Shown piece by piece: positions 18,267 through 26,441 of a stretch of 64,000 bases of DNA. Made by a program: the position numbers and the translations under genes. The notes below the pieces were generated by a model. The model saw only the letters and a list, made by a program, of their open reading frames with translations, made no database searches and was not told the DNA's origin. Where the stretch lies: positions 18,069-82,068 of the forward strand of contig CAYYJB010000003.1 of the NCBI GenBank assembly GCA_964472135.1, given 5' to 3'. The DNA comes from JAUREX01 sp964472135. Its GTDB lineage: Bacteria > Pseudomonadota > Alphaproteobacteria > Rhodobacterales > Rhodobacteraceae. Position 1 is the stretch's first letter. Every line of letters starts with the position of its first letter.

Positions 18267-18305
18267 GGGCGCGCGGCGGCCGGTCCGTCGCGCGCCCTTT
18301 GCTTT
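18267..18305 (+). terminator. Rho-independent terminator after rplT
   Basis: Nine perfect pairs (GGGCGCGCG 18267-18275 with CGCGCGCCC 18289-18297) continue through a G-T pair and three more pairs to a 5-base loop, followed by TTTGCTTT. It is well placed to end the ribosomal-protein transcript. Confidence 0.85.
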
Positions 18306-18348
18306 GGCCGCCCCGCCTGCCGCGGCGCCTGCGGCGGACCCCCTGACG

Positions 18349-19305
18349 ATGGCTGACCCCGCCCGGCACCCCACCCCGCCCGTCGCGCGCCCCCTGGCGA
18401 TGGGGCGGGCGGAATGGGGGATGATGCTCGCGCTGTCGGTCATCTGGGGCGGATCCTTCCTGTTCATGGCGGTCGCCGCGCGCGAGGTGCCGACGCTGTC
18501 GATCGTCGCGACCCGGGTCGTGCTCGGGGCGGCGGTGCTCTGGGCCGTGATCGCGGCGCGCGGGCTCAGCCTGCCGCGCGGGCGGGCGGCGATCGGGGCC
18601 TTCGTCATCATGGGCCTCATCAACAACGCGATCCCCTTCACGCTCCTCGTCATCGCCGCGCGCGAGATCCCCTCGGGCCTCGCCGCGATCCTCAATGCCA
18701 CGACGCCCCTCTTCGCCGTGCTGATCGCAGGCGTGGCGCTGTCGGATGAGCCGCTGCGGCCCGCGCGCCTCGCGGGCGTCCTGCTCGGCCTCGGCGGGGT
18801 CGTGGCGATCATGGGGGGCGGGGCGTTGACGGGGGGCGCCGCGCCGCTCTGGGCCGAGGCGGCGGTCATCGGGGCGGCGGTATCCTACGGGGCGGGGGCG
18901 GTGTTCGGGCGGGTCTTCGCGCGGATGGGGATCGACCCGATGGTGACGGCGGCGGGCCAGCTCAGCGGCGCGGCGCTGATCGTGGCGCCGCTCGCGCTCA
19001 TGCTCGAGGCACCCTGGCGGCTGGCGCTGCCCTCGGGCGCGACGCTTGGCGCCCTCGGGGCGCTCGCGGTCGTCTCGACGGGGCTGGCCTATGTGCTCTA
19101 TTTCCGCATCCTCGCCCGCGCCGGGGCAGGCAACATCGCGCTCGTGACGCTGCTCGTGCCGGTCTGGGCGGCGCTTCTGGGCGCGTTGGTGCTGGGCGAG
19201 CGGCTGGGGCCGGCGGCGTTCGGCGGTTTCGCGATGGTCGCGGCCGGGCTCTGGGTCATGCAGGGGCGGGGCCTCTCACTTGCAATCGGGCGGCGCAGGC
19301 ACTAG
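18349..19305 (+). CDS. EamA/DMT family transporter
   Basis: 318-residue inner-membrane protein with about ten hydrophobic segments in two EamA halves (first half opening near SVIWGGSFLFM; the second with a typical VLYFRILARAGAGNIALVTLLVPVWAALLG segment). It probably exports a small metabolite; the substrate cannot be read from sequence. The ATG at 18349 avoids a Pro/Ala-only leader from an upstream TTG. It sits between rplT and pheS, splitting a pairing that is contiguous in many bacteria. pheS starts 28 bases downstream, so read-through may matter. Confidence 0.88.
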   Translation: MADPARHPTPPVARPLAMGRAEWGMMLALSVIWGGSFLFMAVAAREVPTLSIVATRVVLGAAVLWAVIAARGLSLPRGRAAIGAFVIMGLINNAIPFTLLVIAAREIPSGLAAILNATTPLFAVLIAGVALSDEPLRPARLAGVLLGLGGVVAIMGGGALTGGAAPLWAEAAVIGAAVSYGAGAVFGRVFARMGIDPMVTAAGQLSGAALIVAPLALMLEAPWRLALPSGATLGALGALAVVSTGLAYVLYFRILARAGAGNIALVTLLVPVWAALLGALVLGERLGPAAFGGFAMVAAGLWVMQGRGLSLAIGRRRH

Positions 19306-19333
19306 CACCCTGCCGGCAAGGGGAGGGTCGGGC

Positions 19334-20401
19334 ATGGACGGGTATGAGGCGCTGCGGCGCCGCCATCTGGGCGCGATTGCGGATGCGCGAGACGAGGCGG
19401 CACTCGAAGAGGCGCGGCTGGCAGCACTCGGCAAGAAGGGCGAGGTCGCGCTGATGATGCGCGAGCTGGGCCAGATGGCGCCCGAGGCGCGCAAGACGGC
19501 GGGCCCCGCGCTGAACGCGCTGCGCGACGAGATCGAGGCGGCGCTGAAGGCCCGCCGCGCGGCGCTCGCCGATGCGGCACTCGAGGAGCGGCTGCGCGCC
19601 GAATGGCTCGACACGAGCCTGCCCGCCCGCCCGCGCCGGCGCGGCACCATCCACCCGGTCAGCCAGGTGATGGAGGAATGCGCCGCGATCTTCGGCGCGA
19701 TGGGCTTCGCGGTCGCCGAGGGCCCGCAGGTCGAGACCGACTGGTTCAACTTCGATGCCCTCAACATCGTGCCCGAACATCCCGCCCGGCAGGAGCACGA
19801 CACCTTCTTCCTGCACCGCGACCCCTCCGACCCCCGCCCGCCGCATGTGCTGCGCACCCATACCTCGCCGGTGCAGATCCGCGCCATGCAGGCGCAGGGC
19901 GCGCCCATACGGGTGATCGCGCCGGGGCGGGTCTATCGGATGGACATGGACCAGACGCACACGCCGATGTTCCACCAGATCGAGGGCCTCGCGATCGACC
20001 GCGACGTGTCGATGGCGAACCTCAAATGGGTGCTCGAGGAATTCTTCTCGGCCTATTTCGGCGCGCCGGTGCGCACGCGCTTCCGCGCCTCGCATTTCCC
20101 CTTCACCGAACCCTCGGCCGAGGTCGACATCCAGTGCAGCTGGCAGGGCGGGCAATTGCGCGTGGGCGAGGGCGAGGGCTGGCTCGAGGTGCTGGGCTCG
20201 GGCATGGTCCACCCCAACGTGCTGCGCGCGGGCGGGATCGACCCCGACCACTGGCAGGGCTTTGCCTTCGGCATGGGGATCGACCGCATGGCGATGCTGA
20301 AATACGGCATCCCCGACCTGCGCGCCTTTTTCGAGAGCGACGTGCGCTGGCTCGGGCATTACGGGTTCGGCGCGCTCGAGGTGCCGACGCTGCACGGCTG
20401 A
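19334..20401 (+). CDS. pheS: Phenylalanyl-tRNA synthetase alpha subunit
   Basis: 355-residue class II synthetase catalytic subunit. An N-terminal coiled coil (about residues 1-85) is followed by motif 1 around GFAVAEGPQVETDWFNF, motif 2 (RVYRMD..THTPMFHQIEG) and motif 3 (GFAFGMGIDRMAMLKYGI). A GGGAGGG site lies before the ATG at 19334. The beta subunit gene pheT, usually adjacent, does not follow; the next genes are unrelated, so pheT must be elsewhere. Confidence 0.95.
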   Translation: MDGYEALRRRHLGAIADARDEAALEEARLAALGKKGEVALMMRELGQMAPEARKTAGPALNALRDEIEAALKARRAALADAALEERLRAEWLDTSLPARPRRRGTIHPVSQVMEECAAIFGAMGFAVAEGPQVETDWFNFDALNIVPEHPARQEHDTFFLHRDPSDPRPPHVLRTHTSPVQIRAMQAQGAPIRVIAPGRVYRMDMDQTHTPMFHQIEGLAIDRDVSMANLKWVLEEFFSAYFGAPVRTRFRASHFPFTEPSAEVDIQCSWQGGQLRVGEGEGWLEVLGSGMVHPNVLRAGGIDPDHWQGFAFGMGIDRMAMLKYGIPDLRAFFESDVRWLGHYGFGALEVPTLHG

Positions 20402-20441
20402 GGCGGGCGGGCAGCAAGCCTTTTGATCGGAGGATCGGCAG

Positions 20442-20678
20442 ATGAAATGCGTCTTTGTCCAGTTCCGCTGCGCCCCGGGCAAGACCTATGAGGTCGCGGA
20501 TGCGATCTATGACCGCGAGGTGGTCTCGGAGCTCTATTCGACCTCGGGCGACTATGACCTGATCGCCAAGGTCTATGTGCCCGACGACGCCGATGTGGGC
20601 CAGTATCTGACCGCGCGGCTCTTCGACATCCCCGGCATCCAGCGCACCCTGACGACGATGACCTTCCGCGCCTTCTGA
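20442..20678 (+). CDS. Stand-alone Lrp/AsnC ligand-binding (RAM) domain protein
   Basis: 78-residue protein equal to the C-terminal RAM effector domain of Lrp/AsnC regulators without the DNA-binding domain. The fold is readable as beta (KCVFVQFRC)-helix-beta (SGDYDLIAKVYV)-helix-beta (TLTTMTF). The start is supported by GGAGG eight bases upstream. Such SraA-like domains oligomerise and bind amino acids, possibly modulating full-length Lrp proteins or enzymes; the target is unknown. Confidence 0.85.
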   Translation: MKCVFVQFRCAPGKTYEVADAIYDREVVSELYSTSGDYDLIAKVYVPDDADVGQYLTARLFDIPGIQRTLTTMTFRAF

Positions 20679-20704
20679 CGGCGGTCCGGGGGTGTTGCGG
20701 GGAT

Positions 20705-20739
20705 GCGCCCGGCCGCCCCATTGAGGGCCGGCCGGGCGC
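20705..20739. other. GC-rich perfect hairpin between the RAM-domain and RACo-like genes
   Basis: An 11-bp perfect inverted repeat (20705-20715 with 20729-20739) with a 13-base loop and no T-run. It lies in a 188-base gap and could end the upstream transcript or structure the leader of the RACo-like gene. Confidence 0.35.
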
Positions 20740-20866
20740 GCGGGTGGCCTGCGCCCCCCGCCGGGCGGCGCGCCATGACGGAAGCGGGCGATGCGATGCC
20801 GCTTGCCGCCTTGCCGGCGGCGGGCGGGCGGCTAGAAACGAACGACCAGCCAGAACCGGAGCCGCG

Positions 20867-22915
20867 ATGCCTGCCGATGCGATCCAAGACCCGCTCGTGA
20901 TCTTCACCCCCTCGGGCAAGCGGGGGCGGTTTCCCGTCGGCACGCCGGTGCTGTCGGCGGCGCGCGCGCTCGGCGTCGATCTCGATTCGGTCTGCGGCGG
21001 GCGGGGCATCTGCTCGAAGTGCCAGATCACGCCCGGCTATGGCGATTTTCCAAAGCACGGCGTCAGCGTGGGCGCGGATGCGCTGAGCCCCTGGAACGCG
21101 GTCGAGCAGCGCTACAAGGACAAGCGCGGCCTGACCGAGGGTCGGCGGCTTGGCTGTCAGGCGCGGATCTCGGGCGATGTCGTGATCGATGTCCCGCCCG
21201 AGAGCCAGGTCCACAAGCAGGTCATCCGCAAGTCGGCCGATGCGCGCGCGGTCGCGATGGATCCGGCCACCCGGCGCGTCTATGTCGAGGTGGCCGAGCC
21301 CGACATGCACGAGCCGTCGGGCGACTTCCAGCGACTGGCGGCGGCGCTCGGGGCGCAATGGGGGATCGCGGGGGCGGAACCCGCGCCGGGGCTGCTGCCA
21401 CGGTTGCAGGGCATCCTGCGCAAGGGCGGCTGGGCGGCGACGGCGATCGTGCATGCCGACCATCGCGGCGGGGCGGCGCGCGTCCTCGACCTGCGGCCGG
21501 GCTTCGACGAGGGCGGGATCTTCGGGCTGGCGATCGACCTCGGCTCGACCACCATCGCGGCGCATCTGGTGGATCTGGAAACCGGCGCGGTGCGCGCCTC
21601 GGCCGGGGTCATGAACCCGCAGATCCGCTTTGGCGAGGATCTGATGAGCCGGGTGAGCTATGCGATGATGAACCCGGGCGGCGACGCCGAGATGACGGCG
21701 GTGGTGCGCGCGGCGCTCGATGACCTCGCGCGCGCGGTGGCGGCCGAGGCGGGCACCGAGGGCGGGCGCATCTACGAGGCGGTGATCGTGTGCAACCCGG
21801 TGATGCACCACCTGCTGCTCGGGATCGACCCCGTCGAACTCGGCCAGGCGCCCTTCGCGCTCGCGACCTCCGAATCGCTCTCGCTCGATGCGCGGGATCT
21901 GGGGTTTGGGGCGCTCAACCCGGCGGCGCGTGTCTATCTGCTGCCCTGCATCGCGGGGCATGTGGGGGCGGATGCGGCCGCCGTGGCCCTCGCCGAAGAG
22001 CCCGACCAGTCCGAGGACATGGTGCTGATCGTCGATGTGGGCACGAACGCCGAGATCCTGCTCGGGTCGAAGGCGCGCGTGCTCGCCTGTTCCTCGCCCA
22101 CGGGGCCCGCCTTCGAGGGGGCGCAGATTTCCTCGGGCCAGCGCGCGGCGCCCGGCGCCATCGAGCGGGTGGAGATCGACCCCGCGACGAAGGAGCCGCG
22201 CTTTCGCGTCATCGGCTGCGATCTGTGGTCGGACGATCCGGGCTTTGCCGCGGCGACGGCGGCGAGCGGGATCACCGGCATCTGCGGCTCGGGGATCATC
22301 GAGGTCGTGGCCGAGATGCGCATGGCGGGGCTCGTCGATGCCTCGGGCCTGATCGGCTCGGCCGAGCAGACGGGGACGGCGCGCTGCATCCCCGAGGGGC
22401 GCACGCATGCCTATCTGCTCCATGACGGCACCCTTCAGGGCGGGCCGCGCATCCTTGTCACGCAGGGCGACATCCGCGCGATCCAGCTGGCGAAATCGGC
22501 GCTCTATGCCGGGGCGCGGCTCTTGATGGATGAGCTTGCGATCGACCGGGTGGATCGGGTCGTGCTCGCGGGCGCGTTCGGGGCCCACATCAGCCCCAAG
22601 CATGCGATGGTGCTCGGCATGATCCCCGACGCGCCGCTCGGGCGCGTCAGCTCGGCGGGCAATGCGGCGGGGACGGGGGCGCGCATCGCGCTCTGCTCGC
22701 GCGCGGCGCGCAGCCGGATCGAGGGCGTGGTCGGGCGCATCCACAAGGTCGAGACCGCGATCGAGCCGCGCTTTCAGGAGCATTTCGTGAACGCGAACGC
22801 CCTGCCGCATGCGGTCGATCCCTTCCCCGAACTTTCGCAGGTGGTGACGCTGCCCGATGTGGCCTTCAACACCGGCGGCGGTGGCGATGGCGGGCGGCGC
22901 CGGCGGCGGGGCTGA
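20867..22915 (+). CDS. RACo-like ASKHA corrinoid-protein reactivase (ferredoxin + DUF4445)
   Basis: 682-residue protein with an N-terminal [2Fe-2S] ferredoxin domain (cysteines in VCGGRGICSKC and a fourth in LGCQA), a linker, and a C-terminal ASKHA ATPase domain of the DUF4445 type (AIDLGSTTIAAHLVDL, VDVGTNAEIL, GSGIIEVVAEM, LAGAFGAHI). RACo/RamA proteins use ATP and the iron-sulfur cluster to reduce inactive cob(II)alamin to cob(I)alamin on corrinoid proteins. No methyltransferase or corrinoid protein is adjacent. In some Rhodobacterales a homologue is reported to support a split methionine synthase, which is a plausible role. ATG at 20867 has CGGAG just upstream. Confidence 0.88.
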   Translation: MPADAIQDPLVIFTPSGKRGRFPVGTPVLSAARALGVDLDSVCGGRGICSKCQITPGYGDFPKHGVSVGADALSPWNAVEQRYKDKRGLTEGRRLGCQARISGDVVIDVPPESQVHKQVIRKSADARAVAMDPATRRVYVEVAEPDMHEPSGDFQRLAAALGAQWGIAGAEPAPGLLPRLQGILRKGGWAATAIVHADHRGGAARVLDLRPGFDEGGIFGLAIDLGSTTIAAHLVDLETGAVRASAGVMNPQIRFGEDLMSRVSYAMMNPGGDAEMTAVVRAALDDLARAVAAEAGTEGGRIYEAVIVCNPVMHHLLLGIDPVELGQAPFALATSESLSLDARDLGFGALNPAARVYLLPCIAGHVGADAAAVALAEEPDQSEDMVLIVDVGTNAEILLGSKARVLACSSPTGPAFEGAQISSGQRAAPGAIERVEIDPATKEPRFRVIGCDLWSDDPGFAAATAASGITGICGSGIIEVVAEMRMAGLVDASGLIGSAEQTGTARCIPEGRTHAYLLHDGTLQGGPRILVTQGDIRAIQLAKSALYAGARLLMDELAIDRVDRVVLAGAFGAHISPKHAMVLGMIPDAPLGRVSSAGNAAGTGARIALCSRAARSRIEGVVGRIHKVETAIEPRFQEHFVNANALPHAVDPFPELSQVVTLPDVAFNTGGGGDGGRRRRRG

Positions 22916-22919
22916 GGGC

Positions 22920-23345
22920 GTGGCACTCCATCTCGTCAAGCTCTGCGTGGGCGCGGCGACGGTGCAGGACCTGCTCGACTGGCACGCCGAGAACCGCGGC
23001 CGCTGGCCCGCGGGGCGCACCATCCATGTCACGCGGATGTGGCCCAAGCGCGCGGACGAGCTGCTCGCGGGCGGGTCGCTCTATTGGGTGTTCAAGGGGC
23101 TGATCCTCGCGCGACAGGCGATCGTGGCGCTCGATCCGCAGCGGGGTTCGGACGGGATCGAGCGCTGCGCCATCGTGCTCGACGCGCGCGTGATCCGCAC
23201 GGCGCCTGCCGCGCGCCAGCCGTTCCAGGGCTGGCGGTATCTGGTTCCGGCCGAGGCCCCGCCCGACCTGCCCGAGGCGCGGGCGGGCGAAACCGCCCTG
23301 CCCCCTTCGCTTGCCGCAGCGCTCGCCGACATCGGCCTGCGCTGA
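22920..23345 (+). CDS. DUF1489 family protein
   Basis: 141-residue protein from GTG 22920 that opens with ALHLVKLCVGAATVQDL, the DUF1489 signature, and contains WPKRADELLAGGSLYWVFKG. Function unknown; widespread in alphaproteobacteria. An ATG at 22887 would add 11 Gly/Ala residues and overlap the RACo-like gene; the ribosome-binding site does not decide. It is convergent with ftsZ, 6 bases apart. Confidence 0.82.
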   Translation: MALHLVKLCVGAATVQDLLDWHAENRGRWPAGRTIHVTRMWPKRADELLAGGSLYWVFKGLILARQAIVALDPQRGSDGIERCAIVLDARVIRTAPAARQPFQGWRYLVPAEAPPDLPEARAGETALPPSLAAALADIGLR

Positions 23346-23351
23346 CCGCCC

Positions 23352-24926
23352 TCAGTTCGCCTGACGGCGCAGGAAGGCCGGGATCTCGACCCGGTCCTGA
23401 TCGCTCTCGCGCGCGGGGTCGGCCTTGGGCGCTGCTTCGGCGGGCTGACCCGCGACAGGCCCGCCCGCAGCCCCGCCCGACATGCGGTTGATGAGCGAGC
23501 CGAGACCGAAGCGCCGCTCCTCGCTGCGCGGAGCCTCGGGGGCGGGGGCCGATCCGGCGCGGTGCGCGGCGGCGAGGCTGTCGCGCAGGCCGCGCAGCGC
23601 CTCGGGCGAGGGCGCCCCGACGCCGGGGCGGCGGGGCGGGACGAAGCTCGCGCTGTCGGCCTCGAGCGGGCCGGCCGGGGTGCGCACGGCGGGCTCGATC
23701 TCGGGACGGCGGGTCGGGGTGTAGGCGGGGGGCGGCACGTCGTCGGCGCCGATCACCTCGGTCGTGGCAAGGCGCGCCGCGGGGGCGGGTGCCGCCATCG
23801 GGGCGGGCGCAGGCGCCGCGACCGCGCGCGCCGCGGCCACTGCCGCCGCGGCGGGCGAGGGGGCGGGCGTCGCGGGTGTCTGGGCGGGGGGCTGGGTCGG
23901 CCGGGCGGTGGCCACGGTCGCGGTCGGCTGCGTCGGCACTGCCGCGCGGCGCGTCTGCCCGACATCGATCCCCGTCGCCACGACCGAGACGCGGATCATC
24001 CCCTCCATCTCGGGATCGAGCGTCGTGCCCACGATGATGTTGGCCTCGGGGTCGACCTTGTCGCGGATGATGTGCGCGGCCTCGTCGATCTCGAACAGCT
24101 TCATGTCGAGGCCGCCGGTGATGTTGATGAGGACCCCGCGCGCGCCGTTCAGGCTGATCTCGTCGAGCAGCGGGTTGGCGATGGCCTTTTCGGCCGCCTG
24201 CACCGCGCGATCCTCGCCCGAGGCCTCGCCCGTGCCCATCATGGCCTTGCCCATCTCGTCCATCACCGCGCGGACATCGGCGAAATCGAGGTTGATGAGG
24301 CCCGGCCGCACCATGAGGTCGGTCACGCCCTTGACGCCCTGATAGAGCACATCGTCGGCCATCGCGAAGGCGTCGGTGAACGAGGTCTTTTCGTTGGCGA
24401 TGCGAAAGAGGTTCTGGTTGGGAATGATGATGAGGGTGTCGACCACCTTCTGCAGCGCCTCGATCCCCTCCTCGGCCTGACGCATGCGGCGCGCGCCCTC
24501 GAACTGGAAGGGCTTCGTCACCACGCCCACGGTCAGCACGCCGAGCTCGCGCGCGGCCTGCGCGATGATGGGCGCGGCGCCGGTGCCGGTGCCGCCGCCC
24601 ATGCCGGCGGTGATGAAGCACATGTGCGCCCCGCTGAGGTGATCGACGATCTGCTCGATCGACTCCTCCGCCGCCGCAGCGCCGATCGCGGGCTTGGCGC
24701 CCGCCCCGAGGCCCTCGGTCACGCGCACGCCCATCTGCACCTTGTGGTGGGCATCGCTTTGATGGAGCGCCTGCGCGTCGGTATTGGCGACGACGAACTC
24801 GACGCCCTGAAGGCGCTTGGCGATCATGTTGTTGACGGCGTTGCCGCCGGCGCCCCCGACGCCGAAGACGGTGATGCGCGGCCGAAGTTCCTCGGTCTCG
24901 TTCGGTATCATCAGATTGAGTGTCAT
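23352..24926 (-). CDS. ftsZ: Cell division protein FtsZ
   Basis: 524-residue tubulin-like GTPase that forms the Z-ring. The GTP motif GGGTGTG lies at residues 110-116, and the globular domain ends about residue 325. A linker of roughly 185 Ala/Pro-rich residues follows, then the conserved C-terminal peptide VEIPAFLRRQAN that binds FtsA/ZapA-type partners. The start at 24926 (MTLNLMIPNE) is family-like; the open frame continues to 25094 without coding character. A 180-base gap to ftsA upstream may hold an ftsZ promoter, though I could not pick a convincing pair of hexamers. lpxC, often next, is absent. Confidence 0.96.
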   Translation of the reverse strand: MTLNLMIPNETEELRPRITVFGVGGAGGNAVNNMIAKRLQGVEFVVANTDAQALHQSDAHHKVQMGVRVTEGLGAGAKPAIGAAAAEESIEQIVDHLSGAHMCFITAGMGGGTGTGAAPIIAQAARELGVLTVGVVTKPFQFEGARRMRQAEEGIEALQKVVDTLIIIPNQNLFRIANEKTSFTDAFAMADDVLYQGVKGVTDLMVRPGLINLDFADVRAVMDEMGKAMMGTGEASGEDRAVQAAEKAIANPLLDEISLNGARGVLINITGGLDMKLFEIDEAAHIIRDKVDPEANIIVGTTLDPEMEGMIRVSVVATGIDVGQTRRAAVPTQPTATVATARPTQPPAQTPATPAPSPAAAAVAAARAVAAPAPAPMAAPAPAARLATTEVIGADDVPPPAYTPTRRPEIEPAVRTPAGPLEADSASFVPPRRPGVGAPSPEALRGLRDSLAAAHRAGSAPAPEAPRSEERRFGLGSLINRMSGGAAGGPVAGQPAEAAPKADPARESDQDRVEIPAFLRRQAN

Positions 24927-25106
24927 TGCCCTGTCCGCCTGCCTGTCTGGGGGCCGGTGGCGCAAATCACCGGCACGCTGAACCTTTTCGCCATGATAGC
25001 CGCGCACGCCATCGACGTCACCTGAAAAAAGCGCCGAAACCGCATCATGTTGAAGGCCGGGCGCAGCTGATCGCAGGATTTCGCCCCATGACACGGCATC
25101 TTGTGT

Positions 25107-26441
25107 TCACCAGTTCTCGCGCAACCACCTGACGGCGCGCCGCAGCGAGCGTGCGGGATAAAGCGCCGAGGGCGCCTCGAAATCCCACCATTCGTCCTGC
25201 GGGTTCGCGGCAAAAAGCGCGAGGCCGACCGCGCCCGAAAAGCCCGGCCCCGTCGCCGCCTGCGGCAGCCCCTGCACGCGCAAGGGCCGTCCCATCCGCA
25301 CCCGCTGCCCGAGGATCCGCGCCGCCAGACCGTCAAGGCCGGGGATCTGGCTCGCGCCGCCCGTCAGCACGATCTGCTGGCCCGGCAGATGCTCGAACCC
25401 CGCCGCATCGAGGCGGCCGCGCACCTCTTCGAGGATCTCCTCGACCCGAGGGCGCATGATGCCGATCAGCTCGGTGCGGCTGATGCGGCGGCGGTCGCGC
25501 TCCCAGTCGCCGCTGTCGCCGCTGAGGTCGATCATCTCGCGGTCGTCCATGCCGGTGGCCTGGATGCCGCCATGCAGGGTCTTGATCCGCTCGGCCACCG
25601 CGAGGGGCAGTTCGAGCCCCTTCGAGATGTCGAGGCTGACATGATCGCCGCCGAGCCGCAGGCTGTCGGCGCAGATCATGTGCTTCTTGAGGAAGACCGA
25701 GATGCTCGTGGTGCCACCGCCCATGTCGATGCAGGCCGCGCCCAGTTCCTGCTCATCCTCGACAAGGCTCGCAAGCCCCGCCGCATAGGCCGACGAGGCG
25801 AGCCCCGCCACCTCGAGGTCGCAGCGGCGCAGGCAGTGCAGCAGGCCCTCGACCGTCGCGCTGTCGACCGTCAGCAGATGCATGTCGCAGGCAAGCTGCC
25901 GCCCGCTCTGGCCGCGCGGATCGCCAAGCCCCGTGCGGGCATCGAGCGCGAAGTTGACCGGGTGGGCGTGCAGCACGTCGCGGCCGGGGCCGATGTCGGG
26001 CACGTCGCAGGCCGCGAGCACACGCGAGATGTCCTGATCGCCGACGGTGGCCTCGCGCAGCGCGACCTCTCCGACCAGCCCATAGCTGCGCGGCTCTCCG
26101 CCCGACAGGCAGGCGATGACATGGTCGACCCGCTGGCCCGCGTTCTTCTGCGCCGATTGCACCACGGTGCGGATCGCGCGCTCGGTCTCGTTCATCGCCT
26201 CGACGGCGCCAAAGCGCATGCCGCGCGCGCGCGTCGTCGCGGCACCGATCACGCGGAACTGGGCCTGCCCGGCCAGCGCGCCGCCCGCCTCCTCGGCGCG
26301 GTCGGGTTCGGGGCCGTCAAAGCGCAGGATCAGGCAGGCGATCTTCGAGGTGCCGACGTCCAGAATGGCGACGACGCCACGCTGGATCGCGCTTCGGCGC
26401 ATCTGCCGCATGGCACGCTGGGCGCGATAGAGGTCGGTCAT
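25107..26441 (-). CDS. ftsA: Cell division protein FtsA
   Basis: 444-residue actin-like protein tethering FtsZ to the membrane. The phosphate-1 motif AILDVGTSKIACL, CIDMGGGTTSISVF and VLTGGASQIPGL are present, with the 1C subdomain between. It ends in an amphipathic basic/aromatic helix (SLRRAVRWLRENW), the membrane-targeting sequence. The ATG overlaps the ftsQ stop by ATGA. Confidence 0.95.
   Translation of the reverse strand: MTDLYRAQRAMRQMRRSAIQRGVVAILDVGTSKIACLILRFDGPEPDRAEEAGGALAGQAQFRVIGAATTRARGMRFGAVEAMNETERAIRTVVQSAQKNAGQRVDHVIACLSGGEPRSYGLVGEVALREATVGDQDISRVLAACDVPDIGPGRDVLHAHPVNFALDARTGLGDPRGQSGRQLACDMHLLTVDSATVEGLLHCLRRCDLEVAGLASSAYAAGLASLVEDEQELGAACIDMGGGTTSISVFLKKHMICADSLRLGGDHVSLDISKGLELPLAVAERIKTLHGGIQATGMDDREMIDLSGDSGDWERDRRRISRTELIGIMRPRVEEILEEVRGRLDAAGFEHLPGQQIVLTGGASQIPGLDGLAARILGQRVRMGRPLRVQGLPQAATGPGFSGAVGLALFAANPQDEWWDFEAPSALYPARSLRRAVRWLRENW

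Noticed and set aside
20679..20866. Cobalamin riboswitch upstream of the RACo-like gene
   Set aside because: I looked for the B12-box and conserved junctions and saw only a plain GC hairpin.
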